A stretch of DNA of 64,000 nucleotides from an uncultured Roseovarius sp. (GCA_947497295.1 CANMFU010000001.1:186001-250000), one strand, 5' to 3'. Positions 41,325 to 50,390 are shown, counted from the stretch's first letter. Numbers and translations are program-made. The notes: generated by a model not told the origin, from the sequence alone.

Positions 41325-42347
41325 ATGGGCTACAGGGTCGCCGTCGTCGGTGCCACGGGCAACGTGGGCCGCGAAATGCTGAACATTCTGGCCGAACGCC
41401 AGTTTCCCGCCGATGAGGTTGTCGCACTGGCGAGCCGCAGATCGCTGGGCAGCGAAGTCAGCTATGGTGACAAGACGCTGACGACCAAGGATCTGGACGC
41501 CTTCGATTTCACCGGCTGGGATATTGCCCTGTTCGCCATCGGCTCGGACGCCACCAAGATCTATGCGCCCAAGGCCGCCAAGGCAGGCTGCATCGTGATC
41601 GATAACTCCTCGCTTTATCGCTATGACTCGGACGTGCCGCTGGTCGTGCCAGAGGTGAACCCCGAGGCGGTCGAGATGGTGCATAAAAAGAACATCATCG
41701 CCAACCCCAACTGCTCGACCGCGCAGATGGTTGTCGCGCTCAAGCCCCTGCATGACCGCGCGCGTATCAAGCGCGTCGTTGTCAGCACCTATCAGTCAGT
41801 ATCCGGCGCCGGCAAGGAGGGCATCGACGAGCTGTGGGATCAGACCAAATCGATCTACAACCCCACAGATGACAAGCCGGCCAAGAAATTCACCAAGCAG
41901 ATTGCCTTCAACGTGATCCCGCATATCGACGTCTTCATGGACAGCGGCGACACCAAGGAAGAGTGGAAGATGGTCGCCGAGACCAAGAAGATCATGGACC
42001 CGTCGATCAAGGTCACGGCCACCTGCGTCCGCGTTCCGGTATTCGTCGGCCATTCCGAGGCGATCAACATCGAGTTCGAGGATTTCCTCGACGAGGATGA
42101 GGCCCGCGATATCCTGCGCGAGGCGCCCGGCCTCATGGTGATCGACAAGCGTCAGGATGGCGGCTACGTCACGCCCATCGAATGCGTTGGCGATTTTGCC
42201 ACCTTCATCAGCCGCATCCGTCAGGACACCACCGTCGAGAACGGCATCAACCTGTGGTGCGTGTCGGACAACCTGCGCAAGGGCGCGGCGCTGAATGCGG
42301 TGCAGATCGCCGAAACGCTGGGCCAGCGCGTGCTGAAAAAGGGCTGA
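41325..42347 (+). CDS. asd: Aspartate-semialdehyde dehydrogenase
   Basis: Reduces aspartyl phosphate to aspartate semialdehyde, the second step of lysine, threonine, methionine and diaminopimelate synthesis. The 340-residue length is standard. The NADP-binding GATGNVGREM starts at residue 9, and the catalytic Cys is C130 in NPNCST. It works downstream of lysC (58.1 kb). A strong hairpin follows the stop. Confidence 0.97.
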   Translation: MGYRVAVVGATGNVGREMLNILAERQFPADEVVALASRRSLGSEVSYGDKTLTTKDLDAFDFTGWDIALFAIGSDATKIYAPKAAKAGCIVIDNSSLYRYDSDVPLVVPEVNPEAVEMVHKKNIIANPNCSTAQMVVALKPLHDRARIKRVVVSTYQSVSGAGKEGIDELWDQTKSIYNPTDDKPAKKFTKQIAFNVIPHIDVFMDSGDTKEEWKMVAETKKIMDPSIKVTATCVRVPVFVGHSEAINIEFEDFLDEDEARDILREAPGLMVIDKRQDGGYVTPIECVGDFATFISRIRQDTTVENGINLWCVSDNLRKGAALNAVQIAETLGQRVLKKG

Positions 42348-42370
42348 CTTTGCCCATTACCCTATTATGG

Positions 42371-42394
42371 TCCGGCGCAGATTGCTGCGCCGGA
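42371..42394 (+). other. Stem-loop downstream of asd
   Basis: TCCGGCGCAG and CTGCGCCGGA form a perfect ten-base-pair stem with an ATTG loop. No T-run follows on either side, so it may end or stabilise asd mRNA without being a typical intrinsic terminator. Confidence 0.6.
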
Positions 42395-42591
42395 AGGCAC
42401 GCTGCACCGCCAGAAACAGATCGTTCTGCACCGCGATCGCTGCCCAATTCTCTCTCCTACGCGCAACTTGCCTGACGACATCAAAACGCAAAACTGTAAC
42501 TTAAGCGTGACTTCGCGCATCATCCCCCCAATCTCCTTGCAATTCTGCCCGCTGCGCCAAAAGCTGCCGGTAACCTAGCTGGAGACCTAAA

Positions 42592-44214
42592 ATGCGCCCC
42601 CTTACCCTGCTGTTCGCCCTCGCCCTGCCCACCGCTGTTTGGGCGGAGGATATTCCGCTGGCCAGTGCTGTGTCGCAGGTCACACTGTATCCGCAGGGGG
42701 CGACCATCCACCGATCCGTGCCATTCAGCGCGCCCGCAGGCCAGCATGATCTGATCCTTCTGGACCTGCCGCAAGACACGGATCTGCAATCGGTCCGGGT
42801 CCGCGTCACCGGTGCGCAGATGGGCGGCGTCACCACGCGCCACAATTTCGTGCCGCCGCGCGGCGATCGCCAATCCGACGCCATCGACGCCGCCGAAGCC
42901 GAGGTCGAGCGGCGCGAGGATGCCTTGCGCGATGCGCAGGCCGATATTGCCCGCACGCAGCTGGTGGTGGAAGCGGCAGAGGCGCAGGTCGCCTTTCTGT
43001 CTCAGCTAGGGCAAGGCGACGGGATCGCGGCACAGGATGTTGCCAGCCTGCGTGATCTGGCTCAGATGATCGGCGCCCAGACGCTGGCGGCGCGGCAATC
43101 GGCCCATGACGCGCGCCGCGAGGCTCAGCAGGCGCAGCGCGGCCTGAAAGACCTCACCGAAGCGCTGGAAGAGGCGCGCCGCGCCCTAGCCGCGCTCGTG
43201 CCTGAACGCGAAGATCGTGCGATGCTGGCGGTGTCGGTCATGGCTGATGCCCAGACCGAGGGCACATTGGATGTCACATACCAGACATATGACGCCGGCT
43301 GGGCGCCAGTCTACGACATGACACTTACGCGCGAAACAGGTGCGCTTAGCATCGCGCGGGGTGCGTATGTACATCAAAACACCGGCGAAAACTGGACCGA
43401 TGTCGCTCTGACATTGTCAACGGTTCGCCCAAGCGGCCAGACGACGCCCAGCGCAATATACCCCCAGCTGCGCCGTATCGGCGATCCGGTCCAACCGATG
43501 CAAAAGTCAGCTGACCGGGCCGTGATAAACTCTGAAGCCGGCGGCCTTATGATGGCCGAACCTGCCCCATCAGTGGTCATGGCCGAGGCAGATTTCGACG
43601 GACTGGCCGTGACTTACAGCTACGCGCCACCCGCCTCGATCGCATCCGGCGCCGACGCGCTGCGTATCGCGCTGGGCACATTGGAAACGCAAGCCAAGAT
43701 TGAGGCACGCGCGGTCCCGCTCTACGATCAGACGGCGTATCTGACGGCGACGCTTACGAATGACATGAACGAGTTGATCCTGCCGGGGCGGACGAGCCTT
43801 TATCTGGGTGATACCTTTGTCGGCCAGGTTCAGGGTGATCTGATTGCGGCAGGGGCTGAGGCGGACCTCTCCTTTGGTGCCATTGACGGGCTGCGCCTGA
43901 CCCGCATGGTGCAGGACCGCGAGGAAGGCGGCAGTGGCCTGATACGCAAATCCAGTGACCTGACGGAAACCGTCACTATCGAAATCGAAAACCTCACCGG
44001 CGAGGTGTGGCCTGTCCGCCTGCTCGACCGCGTCCCCTATTCCGAGCAGGAAGACCTTCAGATAAACTGGCAATCCGATCCCCGCCCAACCGAAACCGAT
44101 GTCGATGGTCAGCGCGGAATTCTGGCGTGGGACCTCGACTTGCCTCCGGGTGAGAGCCGCGCGATCACGCTGGAGCATGACATGCAATGGCCCGAAGGAA
44201 AGGTGCTGCACTGA
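42592..44214 (+). CDS. DUF4139 domain-containing protein (mucoidy inhibitor MuiA-like)
   Basis: A 540-residue secreted protein. The signal peptide is at 1-18 (LPTAVWA|ED). A DUF4140 N-terminal beta domain (VTLYPQGATIHRSV) is followed by a coiled coil at about 95-205 and a DUF4139 beta domain (LDVTYQTYDAGWAPVYDMTL, NLTGEVWPVRLLDRVPYSE). The family is named for a mucoidy phenotype but its function is not defined. It is probably periplasmic. Confidence 0.85.
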   Translation: MRPLTLLFALALPTAVWAEDIPLASAVSQVTLYPQGATIHRSVPFSAPAGQHDLILLDLPQDTDLQSVRVRVTGAQMGGVTTRHNFVPPRGDRQSDAIDAAEAEVERREDALRDAQADIARTQLVVEAAEAQVAFLSQLGQGDGIAAQDVASLRDLAQMIGAQTLAARQSAHDARREAQQAQRGLKDLTEALEEARRALAALVPEREDRAMLAVSVMADAQTEGTLDVTYQTYDAGWAPVYDMTLTRETGALSIARGAYVHQNTGENWTDVALTLSTVRPSGQTTPSAIYPQLRRIGDPVQPMQKSADRAVINSEAGGLMMAEPAPSVVMAEADFDGLAVTYSYAPPASIASGADALRIALGTLETQAKIEARAVPLYDQTAYLTATLTNDMNELILPGRTSLYLGDTFVGQVQGDLIAAGAEADLSFGAIDGLRLTRMVQDREEGGSGLIRKSSDLTETVTIEIENLTGEVWPVRLLDRVPYSEQEDLQINWQSDPRPTETDVDGQRGILAWDLDLPPGESRAITLEHDMQWPEGKVLH

Positions 44215-44250
44215 TCAAGGCGCGCCTTGCCCAAACCCTTGCGCGCCCGC

Positions 44251-44277
44251 GTGTTTTTTCTTGGTAAAAATACCCAA
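44251..44277 (-). repeat. Dispersed intergenic element, copy 3
   Basis: On the minus strand GGGTATTTTTA then CCAAGAAAAAAC, lying downstream of recR in the recR direction. Confidence 0.6.
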
Positions 44278-44317
44278 ATTCCGAGCATGAATTCGGGTGG
44301 TGTCTGTTAAATAATGC

Positions 44318-44911
44318 TCAAAGCGCCCGCCGCGCGCTCAGCGCAGCGCTGATCGTGCCATCGTCCAGATAGTCCAGATCGCCGCCAATAGGCACGCCCT
44401 GGGCCAGCGTGGTCAGGCGCACGCGATCCTCGATCTGGTCTGCGATGTAATGTGCGGTGGTTTGCCCGTCGATAGTGGCGCCGAGGGCAAGGATCACCTC
44501 GCTAATTTGCTCGGCCTCAATCCTTCGGATCAGCTGGGGGATGCGCAATTGTTCAGGGCCGACCTGATCCAGCGCACTCAGCGTGCCGCCCAGCACATGG
44601 TAGCGGCCTTGAAATGCGCCGCCGCGTTCCACTGCCCACAGATCCGCAACGTCCTCGACGATGCACAGCAGGCCGTTTGCGCGTTTGGGGGCGCGGCAGA
44701 TATCGCAGATTTCGGCCGTGCCGATATTGCCGCAGACCGCGCATTCGCGCGCGGTCGCGGCAACGGTCTGCATCATATCCGCCAGCGGCATCAGCTTGAG
44801 CTCGCGCTTGGCGATCAGATGCAGCACGGCCCGCCGTGCCGAACGGGGGCCGAGGCCGGGCAGCTTGGCCATCATCTGAATCAGCGTGTCAATGTCGCGG
44901 TTAGAGCTCAA
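44318..44911 (-). CDS. recR: Recombination protein RecR
   Basis: RecR acts with RecO (and RecF) to load RecA on gapped DNA. The 197-residue length is normal. The N-terminal helix-hairpin-helix is [13 protein letters not shown], followed by a four-Cys zinc finger (CAVC and CDIC-type pairs, ending RAPKR) and a Toprim domain. It is the last gene of the dnaX-(membrane protein)-ybaB-recR group. Confidence 0.97.
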   Translation of the reverse strand: MSSNRDIDTLIQMMAKLPGLGPRSARRAVLHLIAKRELKLMPLADMMQTVAATARECAVCGNIGTAEICDICRAPKRANGLLCIVEDVADLWAVERGGAFQGRYHVLGGTLSALDQVGPEQLRIPQLIRRIEAEQISEVILALGATIDGQTTAHYIADQIEDRVRLTTLAQGVPIGGDLDYLDDGTISAALSARRAL

Positions 44912-44940
44912 GCGGGATGTCCTGATTGCGGCGCTGAAAC

Positions 44941-44974
44941 GCCTTCGGCGAGAGTATTTTTGCCAAGATGAAGG
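44941..44974 (+). repeat. Dispersed intergenic element, copy 4
   Basis: GCCTTCGGCGAGAGTATTT followed by TTGCCAAGATGAAGG, between recR and ybaB, on the strand opposite to those genes. Confidence 0.6.
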
Positions 44975-44986
44975 GGCGAGTCGCGC

Positions 44987-45331
44987 CTAGAAGGGCAGTT
45001 TCATATCCTTTGGCAGGCCCATGCCGTCGGTCAGTTTACCCATTTCTTCCTGCGCACGGTCGCTGGCCTTGCCTTGGGCATCCTTGATCGCGGCGAGGAT
45101 GAGGTCTTCGACCACTTCCTTGTCGTCGCCAGAAAAGATGCTGGGGTCGATATCGAGGCTTTTGAGCTCGCCCTTGCAGGTGGCCACGGCCTTGACAAGG
45201 CCCGCGCCGGATTCGCCGGTGACGGTCAGCGTGTGCATTTCCTCCTGAAGCGCGGCCATCTTGGTCTGCATCTCCTGCGCGGCCTTCATCATCTTGGCCA
45301 TGTCGCCCATCTGGCCCAGTCCCTTGAACAT
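44987..45331 (-). CDS. YbaB/EbfC family nucleoid-associated protein
   Basis: A 114-residue dimeric DNA-binding protein. It starts MFKGLGQMGDMAKMMKAAQEM, the standard YbaB N-terminus, followed by TVTGESGAGLVKAV. The ATG at 45331 has GGAG upstream. A role in DNA repair and recombination is inferred from its fixed place between dnaX and recR. Confidence 0.95.
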   Translation of the reverse strand: MFKGLGQMGDMAKMMKAAQEMQTKMAALQEEMHTLTVTGESGAGLVKAVATCKGELKSLDIDPSIFSGDDKEVVEDLILAAIKDAQGKASDRAQEEMGKLTDGMGLPKDMKLPF

Positions 45332-45403
45332 GTCGATCTCCAATCGGTGAGGATGTTTGACGTTAGATACGGGCACCACCGCCCGCGTACAAGGGGGCGG
45401 GCG

Positions 45404-45805
45404 TCAGCCCCGACGCGGCTTGCGGTTGGTATAAAGGATCATCGCGCCGCAGAGCGTGGCCACCGCCAGGATGAAAAGTGCGGGCGAGGCGAGACAGCCT
45501 TCGAGCCGGGCCAGATCGTCCATACCGGTGGGGTCGGTGGTGACGATCAGCATCGTCATGCCCGACCAGAGCACGCAGACCACCAGCGCGCCCCAGGCGC
45601 TGCGCAGCAGTATCGCCGTCGCCGACGCGGCCAGCAGGAACAGTGCCGCCGGCGTGGAGAAAAGCGCCAGCGCCTCGTCCCAAACGGTAAAAGGCACGCC
45701 GTCCCAGCTGGGCCGCGCCTTGTCGCAGACCTCGGCCAGCGCGGCAGTCGGCGCAAGCACGAACAGGGCCGCCGCAGGGCTCACTCCTCTTCGAACGGGT
45801 CCCAT
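45404..45805 (-). CDS. Small membrane protein of unknown function in the dnaX-recR unit
   Basis: A 133-residue protein. An N-terminal signal segment (RR followed by a hydrophobic core, ending ALA) is followed by two clear hydrophobic stretches at about 51-90 and 109-126; the tail is RKPRRG. I chose the ATG at 45805, which gives an Arg-Arg n-region and overlaps dnaX by 25 bases; a GTG at 45784 (four-base overlap) is the alternative. I do not recognise the family. Confidence 0.65.
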   Translation of the reverse strand: MGPVRRGVSPAAALFVLAPTAALAEVCDKARPSWDGVPFTVWDEALALFSTPAALFLLAASATAILLRSAWGALVVCVLWSGMTMLIVTTDPTGMDDLARLEGCLASPALFILAVATLCGAMILYTNRKPRRG

Positions 45806-47553
45806 TCATCCTCGACTTCTGGCAGGGCTTCGACCGCGGCCGCGTTCGCGATCTGACGGGCCGTGCGGATCTCGATGATCTCGGCGCCGGGGAACGCGTC
45901 TATGACGGCCTGCACCAGCGGATGCTCGCGCGCCTCGGCCTTGAGCGCCAGATCCTCGGCGTCGCGCACACCCGCGATGGTCTGGGCGCCGCCCTCGTTA
46001 ACCAGCGTCACTGCCCAGCGGTTGCCGGTCCAGCGCTGGAGCGCCGCGCCGAGGCGCTGGGCCAGATCGGCGGGGGCGCCGGGGGTGGGCACAAATTCGA
46101 TCCGGCCGGGGCGGTAGGCGGCCAGTTGGACGCAGGTTTCAACCTCGACCAGCAGTTTGACGTCGCGGTTGGCGCGGATGGTCTCGACGACATGGTGAAA
46201 GGTCGGATAATGCGCCAGCGCGGCTTCGGTTTCGGAGGCGACGGCGAGAGTCTGGCCTGCGCCATTGCCGGAGGCGCGCGGTTGCGAGCCTTGAGGGGCG
46301 GCGGGGGCGTAGACGTTTGACGCAGCGGTTGTCGCGCCGCCGGAGGGCGATGGCGCGGCGCTGCCGGGGGGCAGCGCGTTGGGCACCGGCGTGTTCTGCA
46401 GTTTGCGCAGCAGATCCTCGGGGCTGGGCAGGTCGGCGACATGGGTCAGGCGGATCACGGCCATTTCGGCGGCCATCATGGAGTTGGGCGCGCCTGCCAC
46501 TTCCTCCAGCGCTTTCAGCAGCATCTGCCACATGCGGGTGAGCACGCGCATCGGCAGCGCTTCGGCCATTTGCAGGCCGCGGGCACGCTCGTCCGGGCCG
46601 ATGGTGGGATCGTCTGCGGCCTCAGGCGTGATTTTCACCACCGAGGTCCAGTGGGTGATTTCGGCCAGATCGCGCAGCACCGCCAGCGGGTCGGCGCCGT
46701 CGGAATATTGAGCCCCGAGTTCGGTCAGCGCGCCTGCTGCGTCGCCCTTGAGGATCAGATCAAAGAGGTCCAGCACGCGGCCCCGGTCGGCCAGCCCCAG
46801 CATGGCGCGGACCTGATCGGCGCCGGTTTCCCCGGCGCCGTGGCTGATGGCCTGATCCAGCAGGGATGTGGCGTCACGCGCCGACCCTTCGGCCGCGCGC
46901 ACGATCAGGGCCAGTGCGTCGTCGGTGATCTCGGCGCCTTCGGCATCCGCAAGGCGGCGGACCAGTTTCAGCATCACTTCGGGTTCGATCCGGCGCAGGT
47001 CGAAGCGCTGGCAGCGGCTGAGCACCGTCACCGGCACCTTGCGGATTTCTGTGGTGGCAAAGATGAATTTGACGTGGGCGGGCGGCTCTTCCAGCGTTTT
47101 GAGCAGCGCGTTGAAGGCCGAGGTGCTGAGCATATGCACCTCGTCGATGATGTAGATCTTGTAGCGGGCCGAGGCGGCGCGGTAGGCGACCGAATCGATG
47201 ATCTCGCGGATGTCGCCCACGCCGGTGCGGCTGGCGGCGTCCATTTCCAGCACGTCGACATGGCGGCCTTCCATGATGGCAGTGCAGTGTTCGCACACGC
47301 CGCACGGCTCGGTCGTGGGGCCGCCGGCCCCATCCGGACCGATGCAGTTCATGCCCTTGGCAATGATACGCGCGGTCGTGGTTTTGCCGGTGCCGCGGAT
47401 GCCGGTCATGATAAAGGCCTGCGCGATGCGGTCCGCCTTGAACGCGTTTTTCAACGTGCGCACCATCGCATCCTGCCCGACCAGATCGGCGAAGGTTTCA
47501 GGCCGGTATTTGCGGGCCAGAACGCGGTAGCCGGAGGGGGAGGTGTCGGTCAT
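45781..47553 (-). CDS. dnaX: DNA polymerase III subunits gamma and tau
   Basis: Clamp-loader ATPase. The 590 residues contain Walker A GIRGTGKTTTA (about 50), a four-Cys zinc module with CGVCEHC, Walker B IIDEVHML, and the SRC motif for the arginine finger. The C-terminal half has a variable Pro/Ala-rich linker (about 385-445) and a tau domain that ends acidic (DEWDPFEEE). The ATG at 47553 (MTDTSPSG) is preferred to an upstream in-frame start. No slippery A-rich frameshift site was noticed. Confidence 0.97.
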   Translation of the reverse strand: MTDTSPSGYRVLARKYRPETFADLVGQDAMVRTLKNAFKADRIAQAFIMTGIRGTGKTTTARIIAKGMNCIGPDGAGGPTTEPCGVCEHCTAIMEGRHVDVLEMDAASRTGVGDIREIIDSVAYRAASARYKIYIIDEVHMLSTSAFNALLKTLEEPPAHVKFIFATTEIRKVPVTVLSRCQRFDLRRIEPEVMLKLVRRLADAEGAEITDDALALIVRAAEGSARDATSLLDQAISHGAGETGADQVRAMLGLADRGRVLDLFDLILKGDAAGALTELGAQYSDGADPLAVLRDLAEITHWTSVVKITPEAADDPTIGPDERARGLQMAEALPMRVLTRMWQMLLKALEEVAGAPNSMMAAEMAVIRLTHVADLPSPEDLLRKLQNTPVPNALPPGSAAPSPSGGATTAASNVYAPAAPQGSQPRASGNGAGQTLAVASETEAALAHYPTFHHVVETIRANRDVKLLVEVETCVQLAAYRPGRIEFVPTPGAPADLAQRLGAALQRWTGNRWAVTLVNEGGAQTIAGVRDAEDLALKAEAREHPLVQAVIDAFPGAEIIEIRTARQIANAAAVEALPEVEDEWDPFEEE

Positions 47554-47632
47554 GTGGGGCGCCTGCGTGACTCGGGGGACTTGGAACGCCAAACTAGGCG
47601 CGCGGCGCGTCCACGTAAACCGCCCAAGGGTG

Positions 47633-47995
47633 TCACAGCATCCATAATATCGCGCCGGTGCCCAGTGTCGCGAGCGTCAGCAGCGCGGCGAGGCGGTGAA
47701 AATTCTTGGATCCGGTCGCCTCCGCGTCGCGGCAGGTCAGACGGTCATGTGTCTTGTGCGCCTGCCGTGCGGCGGTCCAGTAAATCACGATCGCGCAGAT
47801 CAGAAACAGGCTGGCCACGCCCTTGGCGGCCCATGTGGGCGTGAAATCGCCGAAGACCGCTTTCAGCGCGATAGCAACGCCGACCGCGCCCAGACCCAGG
47901 CCCATCCACGAATTAAACGTGCGTTCATTGGCCATGATCGTACGATCCTCGGCCCAATCGGTGCGCTGTTCTGCTTTTTCTGTCTTTCCGCTCAT
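47633..47995 (-). CDS. DUF202 (YidH) family membrane protein
   Basis: A 120-residue protein. DWAEDRTIMANERTFNSW at the start is the DUF202 signature, followed by three hydrophobic segments. The function is unknown. The ribosome site is weak. Confidence 0.85.
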   Translation of the reverse strand: MSGKTEKAEQRTDWAEDRTIMANERTFNSWMGLGLGAVGVAIALKAVFGDFTPTWAAKGVASLFLICAIVIYWTAARQAHKTHDRLTCRDAEATGSKNFHRLAALLTLATLGTGAILWML

Positions 47996-48104
47996 CTGAA
48001 CAGGATACGGGATACCGACGAAGTTAGCGAGCAGGGTTTTGCTGTGGAATGATGCGCATCGCGCTATACAATACGGCAATGTCGCCCCAATCGGAGACCG
48101 TGCC

Positions 48105-48947
48105 ATGAGACTGAAAGGACTGCGCCGCAGCCGCAACATTGAGGATCGTCGCCGTTCAGGCGGCGGGGCGCGCGGCGCCGGTATCGGCGGCGCTGGCCTG
48201 TTGGTGGTGCTGGCCATCGGGTACTTCACCGGCATCGACGTGACCCCGTTGCTGGACGGGATGCAGGGCCAGCAGGTGCAGACTGCCCCCCGCGAATTGA
48301 GCGCGGCAGAGCAGCGGGCCGCCGATTTCAGCGCCCGCGTTCTGGGCAGCACCGAGCAGGTCTGGAGCGATATTCTGCCCGCGCAGGCCGATATGGCCTA
48401 CAGGCCGCCGGTATTGGTGCTGTTTTCAGGTGTGACGCGCAGCCCCTGCGGCGGGGCGACCGGGGCGACCGGGCCGTTTTATTGCCCTGCAGATCGCAAG
48501 GCGTATCTGGACACCGAATTTTTCGCCACGCTCGCGCAGCAATTGGGCGCCCGCGGCGATTTTGCCGCCGCCTATGTGATCGCGCATGAGGTTGCCCACC
48601 ACCTCCAGAACGAGCTGGGTATCCTGAGCGCAGTCCACGAGGCCCGGCAAGGCAGCAATGAGGCGCGCGCAAACGCGCTGACTGTGCGGCTGGAGTTGCA
48701 GGCGGATTGCCTCAGCGGGGTCTGGGCCAGTGCCGTGGATGATCTGCTGGAGCCGGGCGATATCGACGAGGCGCTGAATGCTGCACGCCGGATCGGGGAT
48801 GACCATTTGCAACGGCAGGCAGGCCGCGTGCCGCAGCCGCACACCTTTACCCACGGCACGTCCGAGCAGCGCTCGCGCTGGTTCGCCCAAGGCTATGACA
48901 GCGGGCAGATGAGTGCATGCGACACGTTTGCCGCAGAGCGATTGTAG
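48105..48947 (+). CDS. Neutral zinc metallopeptidase (YpfJ family)
   Basis: A 280-residue membrane-anchored protein: one helix at about 27-42 after a basic, Arg-rich N-terminus, then a metalloprotease domain. The zinc motif HEVAHH is at 161-166, with later LELQADCLSGVWA as the third-ligand region, typical of YpfJ/KPN_02809 proteins. The natural substrate is unknown. The ATG at 48105 fits the family. Confidence 0.9.
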   Translation: MRLKGLRRSRNIEDRRRSGGGARGAGIGGAGLLVVLAIGYFTGIDVTPLLDGMQGQQVQTAPRELSAAEQRAADFSARVLGSTEQVWSDILPAQADMAYRPPVLVLFSGVTRSPCGGATGATGPFYCPADRKAYLDTEFFATLAQQLGARGDFAAAYVIAHEVAHHLQNELGILSAVHEARQGSNEARANALTVRLELQADCLSGVWASAVDDLLEPGDIDEALNAARRIGDDHLQRQAGRVPQPHTFTHGTSEQRSRWFAQGYDSGQMSACDTFAAERL

Positions 48948-48956
48948 GGCCGGGGC

Positions 48957-49475
48957 GTGACGGGGGTTGTCCTTCATGCACTGCCTGTGCTGCGCGGCAT
49001 CCTGGCCATTGCGCCGATGCCCGGATCGGGCGGTGATTACGCGGATGATCTGGCGCATCTGAAGGATTGGCAGCCCGCGATGGTGGTGACGCTGACGACG
49101 TCTGCGGAAATGGCCGCTGGCGGGGCGGCCAATCTGGGACGCGACGTTGCGTTCATGGGAACCCGCTGGGTACATGTGCCCACACCTGATTATGGCGTGC
49201 CGGATGCAGGCGCGATGACCCAATGGACCGCCGCCGAGGCCGCTGCCGTGGCGGCGCTGCGCGGCGGCGGGCGGGTATTGGTGCAGTGCAAGGGGGGCTG
49301 CGGCCGCGCTGGTATGGCGGCGCTGCGCCTGATGATCGCGGCAGGGGAGCCGCCGGAGACGGCGAAGGCGCGTCTGCGGGCCGTACTTCCTGGCGCTGTC
49401 GAGACATCCGCGCAGATGCGCTGGGCCCTGCGGGCAGGGGGCGATGCGGTGAATACCGACAGAAAGGAAAGGTGA
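48957..49475 (+). CDS. Protein-tyrosine phosphatase family protein
   Basis: A 172-residue Cys-dependent phosphatase. The CX5R signature CKGGCGR has C111 as the nucleophile and R117, after VLVQ. The start is a GTG ten bases after the peptidase stop, so the two genes are probably co-transcribed. The substrate is unknown. Its stop lies at the 3' end of the SRP RNA gene, which is on the other strand. Confidence 0.82.
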   Translation: MTGVVLHALPVLRGILAIAPMPGSGGDYADDLAHLKDWQPAMVVTLTTSAEMAAGGAANLGRDVAFMGTRWVHVPTPDYGVPDAGAMTQWTAAEAAAVAALRGGGRVLVQCKGGCGRAGMAALRLMIAAGEPPETAKARLRAVLPGAVETSAQMRWALRAGGDAVNTDRKER

Positions 49476-49568
49476 GAGGCTGGACAACGACCCAAGCGGG
49501 GCTCGTTACGGCTGCTTCCTTCCGGATCTGACCGGGTTGGCGAGGCGCCTGCCCGCGCCAACCTCTCA
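49473..49568 (-). ncRNA. ffs: Signal recognition particle RNA (4.5S, small type)
   Basis: Minus strand, about 96 bases. The diagnostic SRP domain IV is present: the GGTCAGATCCGGAAGGAAGC segment, whose GGAA tetraloop and asymmetric bulge bind Ffh. Ends TGAGAGG and CCTCTCA pair, closing the hairpin. It binds Ffh for co-translational targeting of membrane proteins. The exact ends are inferred from pairing. Confidence 0.95.
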
Positions 49569-49574
49569 ATGCTT

Positions 49575-49603
49575 CACTTAGCGGGGGCAGTACGGTTTTG
49601 CAA
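49575..49603 (-). promoter_or_regulatory. Putative promoter of the SRP RNA gene
   Basis: On the minus strand TTGCAA (-35), exactly 17 bases, TAAGTG (-10), ending seven bases before the predicted RNA start. Confidence 0.5.
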
Positions 49604-49614
49604 GGGCCAGCGGT

Positions 49615-49857
49615 GACGTAAGTCCGCGAAAACAGCCCTGGCGCTTTGCGGCGTTGGACTACGAGACGCTGGCGACATGCGCGATACAGACCACGGCCCC
49701 AAATGCAGCGATTGCGCCCTTGCAATACCGGATGCCGATCGTCATCATGGCGCCGGACTGGCCGCTCTGGCTGGTTAAGGCGGGGCATGGTGAGGCGACG
49801 CTGATGCGCGCGGTGTCGGAGGATTCGCTGTGTTTTGAGCAGGCGGCGCCGCTTTAA
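49615..49857 (+). pseudogene. Remnant of an SRAP (YedK/HMCES-type) gene
   Basis: An open frame whose product, KQPWRFA then ETLATCAIQTTAPNAAIAP, LQYRMPIVIM, DWPLWLVKAGHGEATLMRA, matches the C-terminal half of the SRAP family (SOS response-associated peptidase), which crosslinks to abasic sites in single-stranded DNA. The catalytic N-terminal Cys region is missing, the middle appears shortened, and the usual end (VNSNR-like) is lost where apt begins. No start codon with a ribosome site precedes it. I judge it a decayed gene. Confidence 0.7.
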
Positions 49858-50390
49858 TCGCCCTCAAAGGCACAGAGCGCCTGCACGGTCAGCCCCATCG
49901 CCTCAAGCTTTGCCCTGCCACCCAGATCCGGCAGAACGACGACAAACGCGCAGGCCGCGATGTGGCCCCCGAGTTGCTGGACCAGCAGCGCACCTGCGGC
50001 CGCGGTTCCGCCTGTCGCCAGCAGATCGTCGACGATCAGCACACGCTCGCCGGGGCGCACCGCATCCTCGTGCAACTCAAAAACCGCATCGCCATATTCC
50101 AGATTATAGCCTTGCGAGATCACCTTGCCCGGTAGTTTGCCCGCCTTGCGCACTGGAACGAACCCGGCGCCAAGGCGATGAGCGACAGCGCCGCCAAGGA
50201 TAAAGCCCCGCGCCTCCAGCCCGATCACCTGGTCGATTCCGGCACACAGGTACGGCTGTGCCAACTGCTCGATGGTCATGGCAAGCCCATTTGCGTCCGC
50301 CAGCAGCGTCGTCACATCGCGGAAGAGGATTCCCGGTCTGGGGAAATCGGGAATGGTGCGGATCAGATCGCGGAGTGTCGGGTTTGTCAT
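49854..50390 (-). CDS. apt: Adenine phosphoribosyltransferase
   Basis: Converts adenine and PRPP to AMP. The 178-residue length is standard. The PRPP loop is [14 protein letters not shown], and [10 protein letters not shown] is typical of Apt. The ATG at 50390 has AGGA seven bases before it; a second ATG lies three bases upstream. It recycles the adenine released by mtnP, which lies 325 bases upstream. Confidence 0.96.
   Translation of the reverse strand: MTNPTLRDLIRTIPDFPRPGILFRDVTTLLADANGLAMTIEQLAQPYLCAGIDQVIGLEARGFILGGAVAHRLGAGFVPVRKAGKLPGKVISQGYNLEYGDAVFELHEDAVRPGERVLIVDDLLATGGTAAAGALLVQQLGGHIAACAFVVVLPDLGGRAKLEAMGLTVQALCAFEGD

Noticed and set aside
42371..42394. asd stem-loop as an intrinsic terminator
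   Set aside because: The stem is perfect, but no T-run follows, so it is listed only as a stem-loop.
45781..47553. Programmed frameshift in dnaX producing gamma
   Set aside because: I did not see an A-rich slippery sequence with a downstream hairpin.
48426..49487. 353-codon open frame antisense to the metallopeptidase and phosphatase genes
   Set aside because: Both sense genes have catalytic motifs; the antisense product is His/Arg/Pro-rich with no domain.
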